DNA of 64,000 nt from Solen grandis (GCA_021229015.1 CM037777.1:22738777-22802776), one strand, 5' to 3'; shown: positions 13,911-25,383, counted from the first letter of the stretch. The notes: generated by a model not told the origin, from the sequence alone. Made by a program: numbers and translations.

Positions 13911-14900
13911 GCAGTCCGATTTTTTTTCACTATTCATTGACCAATTAGCCACTCTACTTCGTGAGAATTGTACTACTGGTATTTTCATTGACAATAGTAT
14001 ACCTGGTATATTGTGTCTCATGTTTGCAGATGATATTGCTAATTGTGCGGAGACTGTTTTTACACTACAGCAACAACTTAATGTCATTGATCGATTCTGT
14101 ATGTCAACAGGTATGGAGGTAAATCTAAGTAAAACTGAGATATTGTTTTTTAGAAATGCTGGACCATTAAGAAATAATGAAAGATGGACTTTCAGAGGTC
14201 ATGAGGTAAAAAATACAGCAGTGTATAAGTATATGGGTCTTTTATTTACACATACATCTTGGATACCTGCTCAAAAAAAGTTAGCATCACAAGCGCAAAA
14301 CTCTGTATTAGCTGTGTATAACTATCAATGACCATTCGGTCATTTTAATATCAAACAGTTATTCCAATTATTTGATGCTATGGTAAAACCGGTACTGGTC
14401 TATGGGTCACAGGTTTGGGGATATAAATACTGTCCTGATATAGAAACTGTTCAACTTAATTTTTGTAAGAAATATTTGGGTGTTAAAAGTGCAACAAATA
14501 ATTGTATTGTTTTGGGAGAATGTGGTAGATTACCCTTGTGTTACATATTTTTCTAATTGTATTAAGTACTGGTGTAAATTGATACAAATGGCCAACCATA
14601 GATATCCTAAACATTATTAAATACTGAGAGATACCTTGTAATTGAATTACCAGTAAAATACAGATTAGCTTTTTCTCGCTTTCGATGTTCTAGCCATAAC
14701 TTACAGGTAGAAACTGGCAGACGCAATAATATTTCTTTTGATTTACGAGTCTGCAAATATTGTAAGGAAAACTATAATTCAAATGTTGTGGAATGTGAAT
14801 ACCATGTATTTTTTCATTGAGGGAAATATACAGATCTACGAAATCAGTATCTGAACTGGTACAATTCAGCTAGAAATTTAGAAGGAATTTATAATATCTT
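13911..14900 (+). pseudogene. LINE ORF2 reverse transcriptase, 3' portion
   Basis: Coding resumes after the insertion: SLFIDQLATLL, then the catalytic box LMFADDIANCAE (near 14022), MEVNLSKTEILFF, the thumb region, then after a stop at 14329-14331 VKPVLVYGSQVWGY. The terminal Cys/His cluster is VCKYCKENYNSNVVECEYHV near 14750. Several stops and an apparent deletion around 14560-14650 break the frame. The C-terminal module (FRxSxHxLxxETGR ... CxxC ... EYH) is shared with the LINEs at 12.9 and 29.4 kb, so the three belong to related families. Confidence 0.8.
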
Positions 14901-15187
14901 TTAATTTGTATATAAATTCACTAAATTTGTATTAATTTTAAATTTTTTGATGGTATGAAACATACATTTTCTGAAATTAATTTAAATGAGAAATATTTCT
15001 TCTGAAATTGTAACATGGAGAAATATAACTTTATATTTATTTCATATTTTGATATAATTATAACAAATATAATGGTGATGATGGTGGTTGAATCTGTAGA
15101 AGGTGTATGACACAACTTCTTTTGTCTAAAAATGTTATATCATGACCATATGCTTTGTATTTTGGGCCGGAGGCCTATATTACTTTG

Positions 15188-15215
15188 AATAAACTCTTTG
15201 ACTTGACTTGACTTG
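15188..15215 (+). terminator. LINE 3' end: AATAAA and ACTTG pentamer tail
   Basis: AATAAACTCTTTG is followed by three ACTTG units (15201-15215). A simple pentamer in place of poly-A marks the priming end of this LINE. Confidence 0.8.
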
Positions 15216-15216
15216 A

Positions 15217-15734
15217 TATGTTGCATTCGAAAGAGTAAAAAAACTAAAAGAGCACAATGGCGGAGATATAGACAAATCCGAAATGAAATCGTGACCCAAA
15301 AGCTATGTACTTCTCGAAATCTTCTGATAGCATGATAAATTATAAACTCTTATCGAATTAATGGTTAAAGATTCTGAATACTTTACTAGTGCAATACTAG
15401 TAAGTGAAAAACATCAGTTACATTCACTTCTAAATCCGTCCATTAATACCACCTCAACTAACAACCATTACCATAGTATCAGTCACAATATTCTTGTCGA
15501 ACCATCTCTGGAAATGTCTTCTCCTTTGTGTGACTTTATTAAGCTCCCAAGTGCATATTACATGAGTATTTTGTAATTCAAATAAGAATATAGTTTATAT
15601 ATTATAGTAAAACACATGACAATAAAATACATCTAATAATATGAGCATTGCACTAGCGGAATCATCCTTATTGCTGGACAAAAAAAAAAATCCATACGAC
15701 CATCTTTCGAACTTATCCAACAGTTAATGCATAC
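15217..15734. other. No recognisable gene
   Basis: AT-rich flank of the LINE. The 71-codon frame at 15361-15576 has no recognisable motif. Confidence 0.4.
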
Positions 15735-16440
15735 AAACGTTCAGACCAATTTCTGTGAAAATAAGGCCAAAAATGTTTCCTTTTAGGCGTTCACAAAGAT
15801 TTGACCCAGTGACCTTTTTGACTCCACATGACTCATTTTCGAATTCACCCAAAATTTTATGAAGACAAATATGCCAATCCTGTGAAGATTGAGCAAAGAA
15901 TGATGTTTCTAGAGTGTTCACAAGTTCGGATTTGGTCCAGTGACCTACTTATTGACCAAATATGACCCAGTTTCGAACTCACCATTTTTATGCAGATAAA
16001 CGGTCAGATCAAGTGATGTGAAAGTTATGCTCAAAATGTGGCTTCAAGAGTTTTAACAGGGCTTTCCTAGAACTTGACCAAGTGACTATTTAACCCTTTC
16101 CCTCATAGAGGAAACCATGAAAAGACCTATGCGAACAACATAAAACCAGATCAGCCTGCGAGTAACTAACTTTTATGCTGTTCGCTGCTCCTCAGTGGTC
16201 TGGAAATGAGGATTTTTTAATTAAATTTGGTAAGGTTTAACTGTGGTTTTCTGCAGATCAGGCTTTATGTGGTACCTATTGAGTGCGTCAAAATGGTCTA
16301 TATGAGGGAAAGGGTTAAGCACGATTGACCCGGTTTCGATAACACTCAAGCTTTTATGCAGACAATCAATCTGACAAAAAAATTGTTAAAGTTGGATAAA
16401 AAACTGTAGCTTATAGATTGTTCACAAATTGTTGGACACA
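15735..16440 (+). repeat. ~135 bp degenerate tandem array interrupted by a MITE
   Basis: Units share TTCAGA(C/T)CAA, CCTGTGAA, GTTCACAA, TTGACCCAGTGACC and GTTTCGAA. The TTTCGAA landmark occurs at about 15838, 15971 and 16334. Subtracting the 225 bp MITE plus duplication at 16094-16318 puts the last at 16109, giving periods of 133 and 138 bp. The array is older than the MITE, because the MITE splits a unit between GTGACTATTTAA and GCACGATTGACCC. No coding potential was seen; the minus frame 15724-15921 is a repeat artefact. Confidence 0.65.
16094..16314. mobile_element. TTAA-flanked MITE (piggyBac-like ends), copy 1
   Basis: TTAA at 16090-16093 and 16315-16318 flanks a 221 bp element with terminal inverted repeats CCCTTTCCCTCATA and TATGAGGGAAAGGG. 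TTAA targets and CCC/GGG termini are the signature of piggyBac-superfamily elements. There is no transposase, so it is non-autonomous. It is strongly similar to 25147-25379 but has lost most of the right arm of the internal hairpin (after GCGAGTAACT). Confidence 0.8.
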
Positions 16441-17584
16441 TGATGGCCATCGTAATAGCTCACCATGAGCACGTTCCCGAATCCACGAATCATTTTTTTT
16501 TCTTTTGAAATTCCAGAGTATTGCCAAACACACGCAAATCTATTTAGAAAGAGAAATATTTCTTGTTATCTTATCAATCAGAAACGCTAACCTTTCAAGG
16601 AGGGTAATGTTGACATATTTGCAGCAATTCAATCTTTTAACGGTTTTACTGCATAGATAAACTTAGTGAATGCAAAAACTCAAGACTATGGCTTCGAATC
16701 ATTGTTGTTGTTGTTTTATCTGTTTGAGTTTAAAACGTGGTAGAATATGGCAACCAAATAATTTATTTATCCGTCACAATAAATGTTGTAACTATTTAAA
16801 AGGTAAATTTCTCAATAAGCTTTAAGTTTTTCATTTAATTCTTATTCATATACTCAACTTTGTTTACAAATCATATTTCCGTTTTATTTTCACATTACAT
16901 TTAGCATATTTTGACAAACAGAACACCATTTCACACATAATGACGCAATTCAATGCAAAAATTCATACGATATTCAAATTATTACGATACAAAAGAACAT
17001 ACTGGATATCTCATATACTGTAAGTCATTCTTCAGTTAATCCATTAAGTTCTAAATGTATATTGTATTTCATTGTACTGGTTTGTCAATATATCGCATTA
17101 TGTAATTTGGATCATGAAAACAACCACTTGTTATGTTTACACCGTCGCTCTATGTGTGTAATTGTTAGATACTTGACATTGCTTTGAGTATCATTTGACA
17201 GCTAATAAATGCGAAATGATGCAGGCAAAAATAATTGATAATAAAGCATAAAACTAATAATTTCATTATCAGAATATGAAATTATCGTTTGTGAAAGTAC
17301 TGTGAGGCAGACGACAAAATAAAACCTTTCATTATAACTGCCAAGCTACTTGATCCATAGGTCGGTATGAGAGAATTAGTTTGCATTGTCGTACTAATTT
17401 TGTAGATCTTGTTTCATATACACATCTGTAGGCGCTATTATTTTTAAAATCTCCGTTGTATAAACCAGTGTGCTGTACATGAAGTATATCATTCGTGGTT
17501 TAAACAAGTGCTCGTACTTCACAAATTAATAAATTGTATGTAACGTGAACTTTTGAAATCTCAGAAATGTTCATTTACAGTTTT

Positions 17585-17588
<4 letters not shown>
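16441..17588. other. No recognisable gene
   Basis: AT-rich DNA without domain or clear repeat. Confidence 0.4.

Positions 17589-17627
<39 letters not shown>
17589..17627. repeat. Poly-A tract (39 bp)
   Basis: An uninterrupted A run. I did not identify a retrocopy ending here, so it may be a simple repeat. A 96-codon frame translated through it is artefactual. Confidence 0.95.
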
Positions 17628-17629
<2 letters not shown>

Positions 17630-17924
17630 AGAGTTGCATCCGCAACATCATCGGTTTTCTCACTTAGATAAGCTTCATACAATGCTATTGTTACTTCTTC
17701 TATCATTCCTTTCACTTTTTTATATGAAATTGTACCTCTTTTTTATAAAGCTAAATAAACTGTGTCCTACATTTGTAAAACAACCAATAAAGGTTAACAT
17801 CATCCCGGCCGTGGTATACAGACACGTATGGCCAATACACTGAGAACTATACACACCCCAGTACAAGTAAGATAAGCGTTGGACTGAAATATTTTAAAAA
17901 TTGGGCTTTCGCTACGTATGGGAA

Positions 17925-19010
17925 ATCTAACATAACTCGACCATTTTTTACCCGATCTTCAAAAACTGCATATCGTTAGAAAGGTAAATAAACATTCTAT
18001 AAATCTGATAATAAAATTATAATGATATGTGATTAACCTCTGAGATAAATGCAGAAAACCACTGTGTGTACCTATAATTGAGTTTTTTCATAATTATTTT
18101 TTTCATTTGATGTCTGACTTTTAAAATTTTGGTACCGTTAGAAAGGTCTCTTAAAGCATAACATTTTATACCCGTTATGTCTCGATAGAATATTTACCGT
18201 TTTTGAGCTATATGAGGTCAAAGAAAAAAATCGATATTGCTGATATGACCTTGACCTTTACTACCTTTTATTATTTTAAAGTATAAGCTGATTAAGAACA
18301 TCATACTGCACATTCAGTGAAAATTTCATGAAAATCGAACAAGAAATAAATACAGGAGAACGAAAAAACATGAAAAAATGACGAAAAATGAAATATTTTA
18401 AAAACTTGAAATTTTTATTTTTTCCGTATTCAGTGATCTTTGAACGCCTCTAGCGGATAAACGGTGCATTTCCTGAAATTGCCACACTATATATTTTGTG
18501 CGGCTAGGTCTTGCGAATCTGTTTAAACAAACAAAATTCTTCTATCTTATCAAAGTCGGCCAATATTTCTGTTTAAAGGGACCTACCATATTTTCTCTTA
18601 AAAAACGCGTTATTTCCAAGATTCGAACTTTGGTCCCCTCCTGAACAGGAAATGATATCTTTTTTGAACTTCTAGACCTATATATTTTGTTGGGGTGCCA
18701 ATAAGGAACAGAATAAAAAAAATCGTATCTAAATCCGACTTTGGATTTTGGAGATTTTTCAATACAATCAATTACATAATAAACGCCACCTAGCGGCACA
18801 ATGGGAGACAAATCTGAAAAAATGGCTCTTAAGGATCTAAGTCAGGACAATGTGAATAAGTGTTAAAAATTTCATGGTCGTAGCTTAATCCTACGTTACT
18901 GTAGGCTCGGGACAAATTTTTGACAGAAGAAGAAAAATAAAAAAAAAAATGACAAAGAAACACAACGAGAACAATAGGTTTTCGCACTTCGCAGTTGTGC
19001 GAAAACCTAA
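17925..19010 (+). repeat. Interspersed repeat ending in a 13 bp hairpin
   Basis: An AT-rich block with repeat-like phrases (ACCGTTAGAAAGGT appears as a variant near 17970 and 18140; CGCCTCTAGCGGATAAACGG; CGCCACCTAGCGGCAC) ends in a perfect inverted repeat: TAGGTTTTCGCAC (18975-18987) and GTGCGAAAACCTA (18997-19009), followed by poly-A. The left boundary is uncertain. The minus frame 18542-18811 lies inside and has no known domain. The terminal hairpin suggests a mobile element end. Confidence 0.45.
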
Positions 19011-20281
19011 AAAAAAAAAAAGAACAATATTTTCAGCATTGAAATATTGAACATGTAGTTAATCTGCTACTGGTTAGTCACTGCGGATTTCAGTGACTAG
19101 TGCATTTGTAAAGATGTTTACTTTCGAGCGGTAATATTGAGACAATAAAATGTAATAATTTTCCTTCGCCTTCCTTTGCATCTTGATTATGATAAATGAC
19201 TGAGTAATAATTGTAAACGATAACTAATTAATCACCTAAGATATTCAAATATAAAAAAGACCTGGTTAAATACATATACACAAGGACTTTGAAGAAGTAA
19301 ATAAAGAATAGTGCCTCAAAATGCTGTTCCCCTAAGGATACAACACCCTATCTGTCAATACCAACCCTCGCGATCAGACGACGCCTGAAAGATAGTCAGA
19401 AAGAAGCGAGACCTCTTCTGCTGTGATAGCGCGAGACTTCAAAACGCCCTGCTGTTCTAACAGCTCCTTGACACCCTAAACAGCTCTAATGCTTGCGCTT
19501 CCGCCCCAGCTGCCAAGACCCTACCGATCTGGCGAGGCCCGTAAGCTAACTAGAAGGATGCGAGGCTTCAAAGAACCTTGTTGTTCTGGCAGCACCCCAA
19601 TAGCCTAAACAGTTCTAATCACTACGTTTCGAGCAACGAGATTGTGCTATTCACGCTAAGCAGCGAGGCTGCCGAAAGTGTAAGTATGTTACAACAGAAA
19701 CATCGCAACATCTTGGAATGATTGTAGTTCCGATGTTACCTGGTCAGTACAAGATACAGACTGGTTCCATACGGCGTAATCTCGGTATTTATACTTTTTT
19801 TATGAAAATGCGCCACTTAGCAGACTGGTCGGTGCCATTAACTTATAATCGGTAAACTGTCGCTTGAACATCCACATGATGTTTTATGTCAGCGTGTTCA
19901 TCTCAAAGTCACACTGTGATACTGCCAGTGAAAGGCCTGTTTTTACGTAAGTTAGATGTATTTATTGTCTTCAATATCTGCAAAATAACTTTCTGTTATT
20001 AGTCTTAAAATCTCAAACATACACCAGGACGTCGGCCCTACACGGCACCTAGGAGACGAAATATATAAATCTATGTGTCGCAATGTACGTCAGTAGTGCA
20101 TCTTACATACCAATAATGTATAAAGTGTTAATATTAGACATAATTTGCTATGGAAATCATCATTGACTTTAACTTGTAATTTCTGTGGAAATGATTTCCA
20201 CAACAATATCTGTATAAAGGCTTAAACACAATGTCAAATGCATTGATGATACTTGACTGTTTGTGTTTAAAAACCATCTTT
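19011..20281. other. Mixed DNA with a GC-richer direct-repeat block
   Basis: Between about 19360 and 19650 the GC content rises sharply. Two degenerate copies of a roughly 70 bp phrase lie about 130 bp apart: GCGAGACTTCAAAACGCCCT (19430) and GCGAGGCTTCAAAGAACCTT (19560), each followed by GTTCT and CCTAAACAG(C/T)TCTAAT. I cannot assign a family. No ORF has a domain. Confidence 0.4.
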
Positions 20282-20518
20282 TCAAACGGTGGGGTCTCCG
20301 TGGCTGAGAGGGTAAAGTCGCTGACTTGAACACTCACTCAGCCCCTCACCGCGTGGATTCGAATCCCGGCTTGGTCATTCGGATTTTCATGTGAGGAAGC
20401 GTTCCAGCTGGCTTGCAGTAGGTCGGTGGTTCTACCCGGATGCCTCCGTGCATTTGGGGTCTTACTCCACCTGCTATATGACTGAAACGGTAAACTCATA
20501 TGGTCATAGTCAAACGGT
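20282..20518 (+). mobile_element. tRNA-derived SINE, family B (full-length copy)
   Basis: A 9 bp duplication TCAAACGGT (20282-20290 and 20510-20518) brackets a 219 bp insert. The head is tRNA-like, with a box A region TGGCTGAGAGGGTAAAG near 20301 and box B GGATTCGAATCCC at 20355-20367. These are internal RNA polymerase III promoters, in a serine/leucine-like layout with extra bases between the arms. The core CATGTGAGGAAGC ... CCAGCTGGCTTGC ... GTAGGTCGGTGGTTCTACC follows and is shared with 27362-27556. The arrangement resembles molluscan V-SINE-type families. It is not a functional tRNA because the acceptor ends do not pair. Confidence 0.8.
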
Positions 20519-22030
20519 AAAAGGTTTCCATCAAATGGTGGTAAGAGGTTACACATAAAGTCTACGAATACATAAATTTTATTTTCTGCGAATATATCAT
20601 TCAAGAACAGTGTGTTTTAATGTGCGCCTCTTCCTCGTTTTTCATTTTCCTCTGTACTCACTCTCTCTCTCTCTCTTTCTCTCTCTCTATATATACATGT
20701 ATATATATGAATGATGATATATATCTTACATAGACGAATCTGAAGACGATTCGTTTTTTTTGTGTATACGGGGCTGTTGATGGATACAAGCGAACAATAT
20801 CAGACACTTTGCCCACAGTAAACACAAACCTTCTGCTGTTGATTGACTGGCAACATATATCTCTTCTAACCTTTCTTCAAAATCTTATATGCTTAATTAA
20901 ATTGGCAAAGGTCTGTTCTATTTGAACACAGGCTTTTTTTTTAATCCAAGCTAAAATGCTCAGCGTCCTCATCCATCTCAGTAGATGTTGTAACTGCCAA
21001 CGATACGTTTTTTGAGCTGGAATGGTCGTCTTGGTTTTAATTTTCTTTTCGTCCTGCTACTTTAGTCCTTAAAACTTTGAAATATAGAAATATAGTGCAA
21101 AATTATGTTTAATGTATTGCCTTCATACATGATGTCGCCGTTATTTACATGAACAACTCATTTTAAAGCAAAGACAAAGTAATAACTTGATAAGCATCGT
21201 TACCGTTACTCCTTGGTTGCCACACCCGTTTTATCGCTTCTACGTAATAAATCTGTCCTTTAATGCAGATATTGTTTACAAAAATGTATCTTTGCAAAAA
21301 AGCATCGTTACTCTGTGACATTTATTAAACATAAAAACTTTTGATAAATTTGATTTAGCTTTGCAAACTATCAAACCAATAATGACATTGCACATAAAAA
21401 GTATGGGACATGCGATAAAGATATCGGGTTTAAAACGCAATTCTCATAGTTTGAATATTCTAATTAACTTCTCAAGAGAAAACAGATTTGCGTTGCCAAT
21501 TAAGCATCTACAGAGCTAAATTTCAGCGTGTGTAAAATGTGATTAAAGGCAATAGTTTCAGACAGATGACAAAGAAGAACGGACGCTAGACAATAACAAT
21601 CATTATCATTTCTATCAGGTCCTGTATTCGTGTAATTCCTAACACTAAGGGGCAGTATGAGAGAACTGAATTTGCGTTTTGACACCAGGACTGAGGACTC
21701 GAGACTAATGGTATAAGAAATTACAGGATTTATTGTTTTTATCATGTCTCTTAAAATCTTATCATGGTATTTTTTTCTGCTAGTAATAAGTAGAAAGGGC
21801 CGTTAGTTGTCTGGGTTTTGGTCATCATACGTTTTTTGATAATTTCGGCATTAAATGGAAACTTTGAAGATAAAAACTGTAAATCCAGCAAAGCTTTGAA
21901 CAAGCAAGCAACAGCTGCGTTGTCCAATTGATTTTTTCCATAATGAGAAATGATAATGCGCTCTTATGAAATGAAAGAAACTCTGACCTCAAACCCTTTT
22001 TTTTTTTACTTAATTTACAAAATTAAAAAA
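20519..22030. other. No recognisable gene; CT microsatellite
   Basis: A (CT)n run lies at about 20660-20688, followed by TATATA. Minus frames at 20338-20604 (partly SINE) and 21500-21745 lack recognisable domains. Confidence 0.4.
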
Positions 22031-22110
22031 CCGGTCCCAGTGGCTAAGTGATTAGAGCGTCCGTTCCGAAATCGGGAGGTCGTAGCTCAATCCCCGGCCG
22101 CGACATACCA
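22031..22110 (+). mobile_element. tRNA-like SINE head, family C (candidate)
   Basis: GGTCCCAGTGGCTAAGTGAT with TAGAGCGTCC looks like a tRNA D-arm and box A. GGTCGTAGCTCAATCCCC looks like a degenerate box B (normally GGTTCGAATCC). The spacing of about 40 bp fits an internal polymerase III promoter. The downstream sequence to about 22330 may be its body. Not a functional tRNA. Confidence 0.45.
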
Positions 22111-23026
22111 AAGTCATACTTGTATATGTAACACGTAGTTACGTGTATCTCAAAATAGGATAAATCAAAGTAACAATAGATTAAAAATTATAAGAAAGAA
22201 CGAGTACCTATGACACACTAATCTCATTCCAATAAATGCACCACTAAGCTATATGGCGACACATAGGAATGAATATTTCTGTCTCCTGAATGGATGTTGG
22301 CTCGCCATCCTAGCGTATATTTCAAATTAAATTAACAAATGCAATTTTCAATCTATAGAAATAAAAAAAGTAGACAATAAAAAAATTTTTTGAGAAAACA
22401 ATACACCTAAAATAGTCATGCTATCATGTTTTGAATAACAGCGAAAGGAGCTCTACAAGTTCTTAAGTAGAGTATCTGTAGTAAGAACTATAATCAGATC
22501 CCAATTTAAGGGCTTAAGCATTTAACATTAAATCAAGAAAATATAACGCAATATTTCATATTTGACGAGAAGAAATTCACTAAAAGAACTGCAAGACATT
22601 ACTTAAACTGATTAATAACCGAGACAAAATAGCCAAAGTCCATGTTAACTTACAATTAAATTAAAGAAAACATTGATTACAATAGCCAAAATTAAGCAGC
22701 CAGATAAAGCAGTGAAATCTTTAACTTTTAATTTCATTTCTTGTGTTTAAACAATTCACTCTCTGTCTGTTTGTAAGAACGCAAAATAAATTCTCTTAAG
22801 CACGAGGAATTACACGAAAATAGACCCTGCAGCTGTAATGAGGATAGACACTGTCTAGCTTCGTTTCCATGAAAGGATTATTATTCGTCGTCTGCTTCTA
22901 ACTTAATCAATTGCTACGAGCACAATTTCATACACTGGTAAAATATTTGCTACAATGTAGCTACATGTCACTTTTTTCTATATAGTTTTTCTTCTTCTTT
23001 TTTTTTTTTTTTTTTGATGACAAAAT
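22111..23026. other. No recognisable gene; possible SINE body then AT-rich DNA
   Basis: A phrase CACTAAGCTATATGGCGACA (22241) may belong to the preceding SINE. A T-rich run ends near 23015. Confidence 0.35.
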
Positions 23027-23190
23027 TAGTTTAAACTCATTTATTTTACGTCGATAGGAAGTCAAGTTCTTCCGACTTATATACACTAACCCCGCCTGTG
23101 AATGCCATTGAAATTCCTTCTCCTCAACGGGGTTCGATCCAACAACCTCCGTATCCGAAGTTGGGTATGGTAGGCGTAATTAAAAAGTTA
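23027..23190 (-). mobile_element. Element 3' end with shared TAGTTTAAAC terminus (candidate)
   Basis: TAGTTTAAACTCATTTATTT at 23027 nearly matches the termini at 39264 and 44586, the latter being the 3' end of a LINE fragment. Further right, GGGGTTCGATCC near 23130 resembles a polymerase III box B sequence, though orientation and partner box are unclear. It may be a SINE or LINE end read on the minus strand. Boundaries are approximate. Confidence 0.35.
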
Positions 23191-23470
23191 TTTGTTTCCA
23201 CTAACCCGACCTACCCTATTTTTTGTACCGACCCTGAACTTTTTTTTCGTAGCATCCGGGCTATTACGGTTGCAAAACGATGTTTTTCGTCACTTACTTA
23301 AGAAAGTTTTGGGTCAAGTGCTGTAAATTTATTTCTGTTAATATGGTTATGTCCCGAAACGTTCCGAACAACCCACGATCATTTACAGTAACAAACACAC
23401 ATGTTTATTATGTAACATACATACATTATTAGTTATTCAGTTTTCTTGACAGGGTACATGACTATTTATT

Positions 23471-23673
23471 CCCGGCTAAGGAAAGTCATGTCACCCGAGC
23501 CGATAGGCTAATAATGCGGCATAGATCTATACCCAGTGTACATGACGTTTTATTATACTGCAACGTAAAATTCTCTTATCTGATTGGTCAATAAGCCGTG
23601 TACATAACGTCATGTACACTGGGTATATGTATGCAACGCATCCCGGCTGAGGAAAGTCATGTCACCTGAGCCG
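23471..23673. repeat. Foldback nested between direct repeats
   Basis: A 32 bp direct repeat beginning CCCGGCT(A/G)AGGAAAGTCA occurs at 23471-23502 and 23642-23673 with two mismatches. Between the copies is a perfect 21 bp inverted repeat, 23529-23549 and 23606-23626, containing CAGTGTACATGACGTT. The loop includes GATTGGTCAAT, an inverted CCAAT-type motif. No ORF is present. Confidence 0.7.
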
Positions 23674-24617
23674 TAGTTTCTGCGTTGATAAATACTGATG
23701 ATGCGTCGCGTACATAAACCACTGATTGAAAAATTTACATATTTTAATCACATAGATATTTTATTAGATATGTAGGTTATTGACTTCAACATTTTAGTTA
23801 AACAGTTTTTCGTCATTACAAATTTTCGTGGATATAAACTAACAAAGGAACACACAATATGATACAATATACATTATTATATTAATATCACTTACTCCTG
23901 CTTTAAGCTAATGAAATTTCGATACACACTACAGCTGTATGATTAAATCGATTAAAATAAATAATTTTATTACAATAGTTCTGTTTGTGGGTATCATATT
24001 ACATAATATATAATAACTATTATAAGTATCAACATTTTCATATTTTTGAGTAACGGAATCCAGTTAAACGAGAGTTTGCCTTAGAATAAGGTGATATTCA
24101 TTCTCTGTATCTGTATACTACTTGACCGAACACCACCACAAACAAACAACAACAACAAACACACACAAACACACACACAACACAACCAACAACACACACA
24201 AACAAAACAACGCTCGTTTCTTACGATTCTCTCTCTCTCTCTATCACGCATTTCATGCAGTCGCAATCAAATAGCAATGTGCTTAAATTCTGAATTTTGT
24301 AATAGTACTCTTTAATTATTTTTAATATTTAAAAAATTACAATTGAAAAGTAGATAATTTTGTATAAGGTAAAGATTTCGTTACCCTATACCAACATGTC
24401 AGGGTTGTGAAAAAAAAAATCAATCATATATTGATTAAATAATCCGGCACAGACCTCTAATACAGAACAATTTTATATAGATCGTCATATTTTAAACATA
24501 ATCTATATAAGTATATAATTTCGTATCTCTTAAATTGTTTGAAACGTCTGATATTATAATAATAGAACCTGAAGACTTCATAACAAATTGTAGAAGGCCA
24601 TTATTTTTTAACATCAA
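23674..24617. other. No recognisable gene; ACA-rich low-complexity tract
   Basis: Low-complexity ACA/CAAAC sequence at about 24130-24215 and (CT)n at 24227-24242 produce two overlapping spurious frames (24081-24315). Confidence 0.5.
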
Positions 24618-24757
24618 CATTCATGTTAAAAAACTAAAATAAAAAAATACGATGCAAAGCGTATAATCACAACACACTAATGTATGTTTACTCTGAAATA
24701 TGTTTATGTTTTTACATGAATATATATAAACACCATTCATGTTAAAAAACTAAAATA
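24618..24757. repeat. 24 bp direct repeat pair, 116 bp apart
   Basis: A 24 bp phrase containing CATTCATGTTAAAAAACT is identical at 24618-24641 and 24734-24757. The first copy is also preceded by TTTTTAACAT, giving a small hairpin. It may be a local duplication left by an element. Confidence 0.6.
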
Positions 24758-24814
24758 TTCAAATGTAAGTATACATATGTATGTGCTACTTCTCAAAATA
24801 GGGAGTTTTGTAAA

Positions 24815-25043
24815 TATACTCAAAGGAAAAAGAAACGCAGGGTAAACTTTTGTGTCATTTTAAATAGAAAGTATTCGGCGGTATACGGTTTAAATTACTA
24901 TGATAAAGATTTCTTTCAAATAAAATAAATGCTTTAGAATGAGATGGGGTCTATCATATGAGGTTTATTGCAAGGTTAGGATGTAAAAACTTGAGTCTGG
25001 CTACTACAGATCCTACCCTGCGTTTCTTTTTCCTTTGAGTATA
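24815..25043. mobile_element. MITE with perfect 30 bp terminal inverted repeats, TA-flanked
   Basis: The arms at 24815-24844 and 25014-25043 are exact reverse complements; each includes CTCAAAGGAAAAAGAAACGC. If TA (24817-24818 and 25040-25041) is the target duplication, the element proper is 24819-25039, 221 bp. TA targets suggest a Tc1/mariner-type or similar DNA transposon source, but the inverted repeat alone does not fix the superfamily. There is no transposase. Perfect arms imply recent arrival or selection by recent mobility. Confidence 0.75.
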
Positions 25044-25146
25044 CATACATACATATACACACATGTGTAATTATGATATTAACATGTGATTTGTTATGAG
25101 GAATAAGTATCATTTGATCATATCAAACATGTTTAGTTTGTCTTAA

Positions 25147-25379
25147 CCCTTTCCCTCATAGAGGACACCATGAAAAGACCTATGCGAACAGCATAAAACC
25201 AGATCAGCCTGCGAGTAACTCGCAGGCTGATCAGGTTTTATGCTGTTCGCTGCTCCTCAGTGGTCTGGAAATGAGGATTGTGTAATTAAATTTGATAAGG
25301 TTTAACTGTGGTTTTCTGCAGATCAGGCTTTATGTGATACCTATTGAGTGCGTCAAAATGAGTCTATATGAGGGAAAGG
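25147..25379. mobile_element. TTAA-flanked MITE (piggyBac-like ends), copy 2, intact hairpin
   Basis: TTAA at 25143-25146 and 25380-25383 flanks a 233 bp element with ends CCCTTTCCCTCATA and TATGAGGGAAAGG. Inside is a 33 bp inverted repeat, 25184-25216 and 25218-25250, with one mismatch and a one-base spacer; the arm includes GCGAACAGCATAAAACC. It is homologous to 16094-16314 over its whole length. Transcription through it would give a strong stem-loop. Confidence 0.85.
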
Positions 25380-25383
25380 TTAA

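Noticed and set aside
20291..20375. Functional tRNA gene (Ser/Leu-like)
   Set aside because: Box A and B are present, but the acceptor stem does not pair and the sequence continues into a SINE core with a flanking 9 bp duplication.
24081..24315. Cys/Val-rich minus ORF and Thr/Gln-rich plus ORF
   Set aside because: Both arise from ACA-rich low-complexity DNA.
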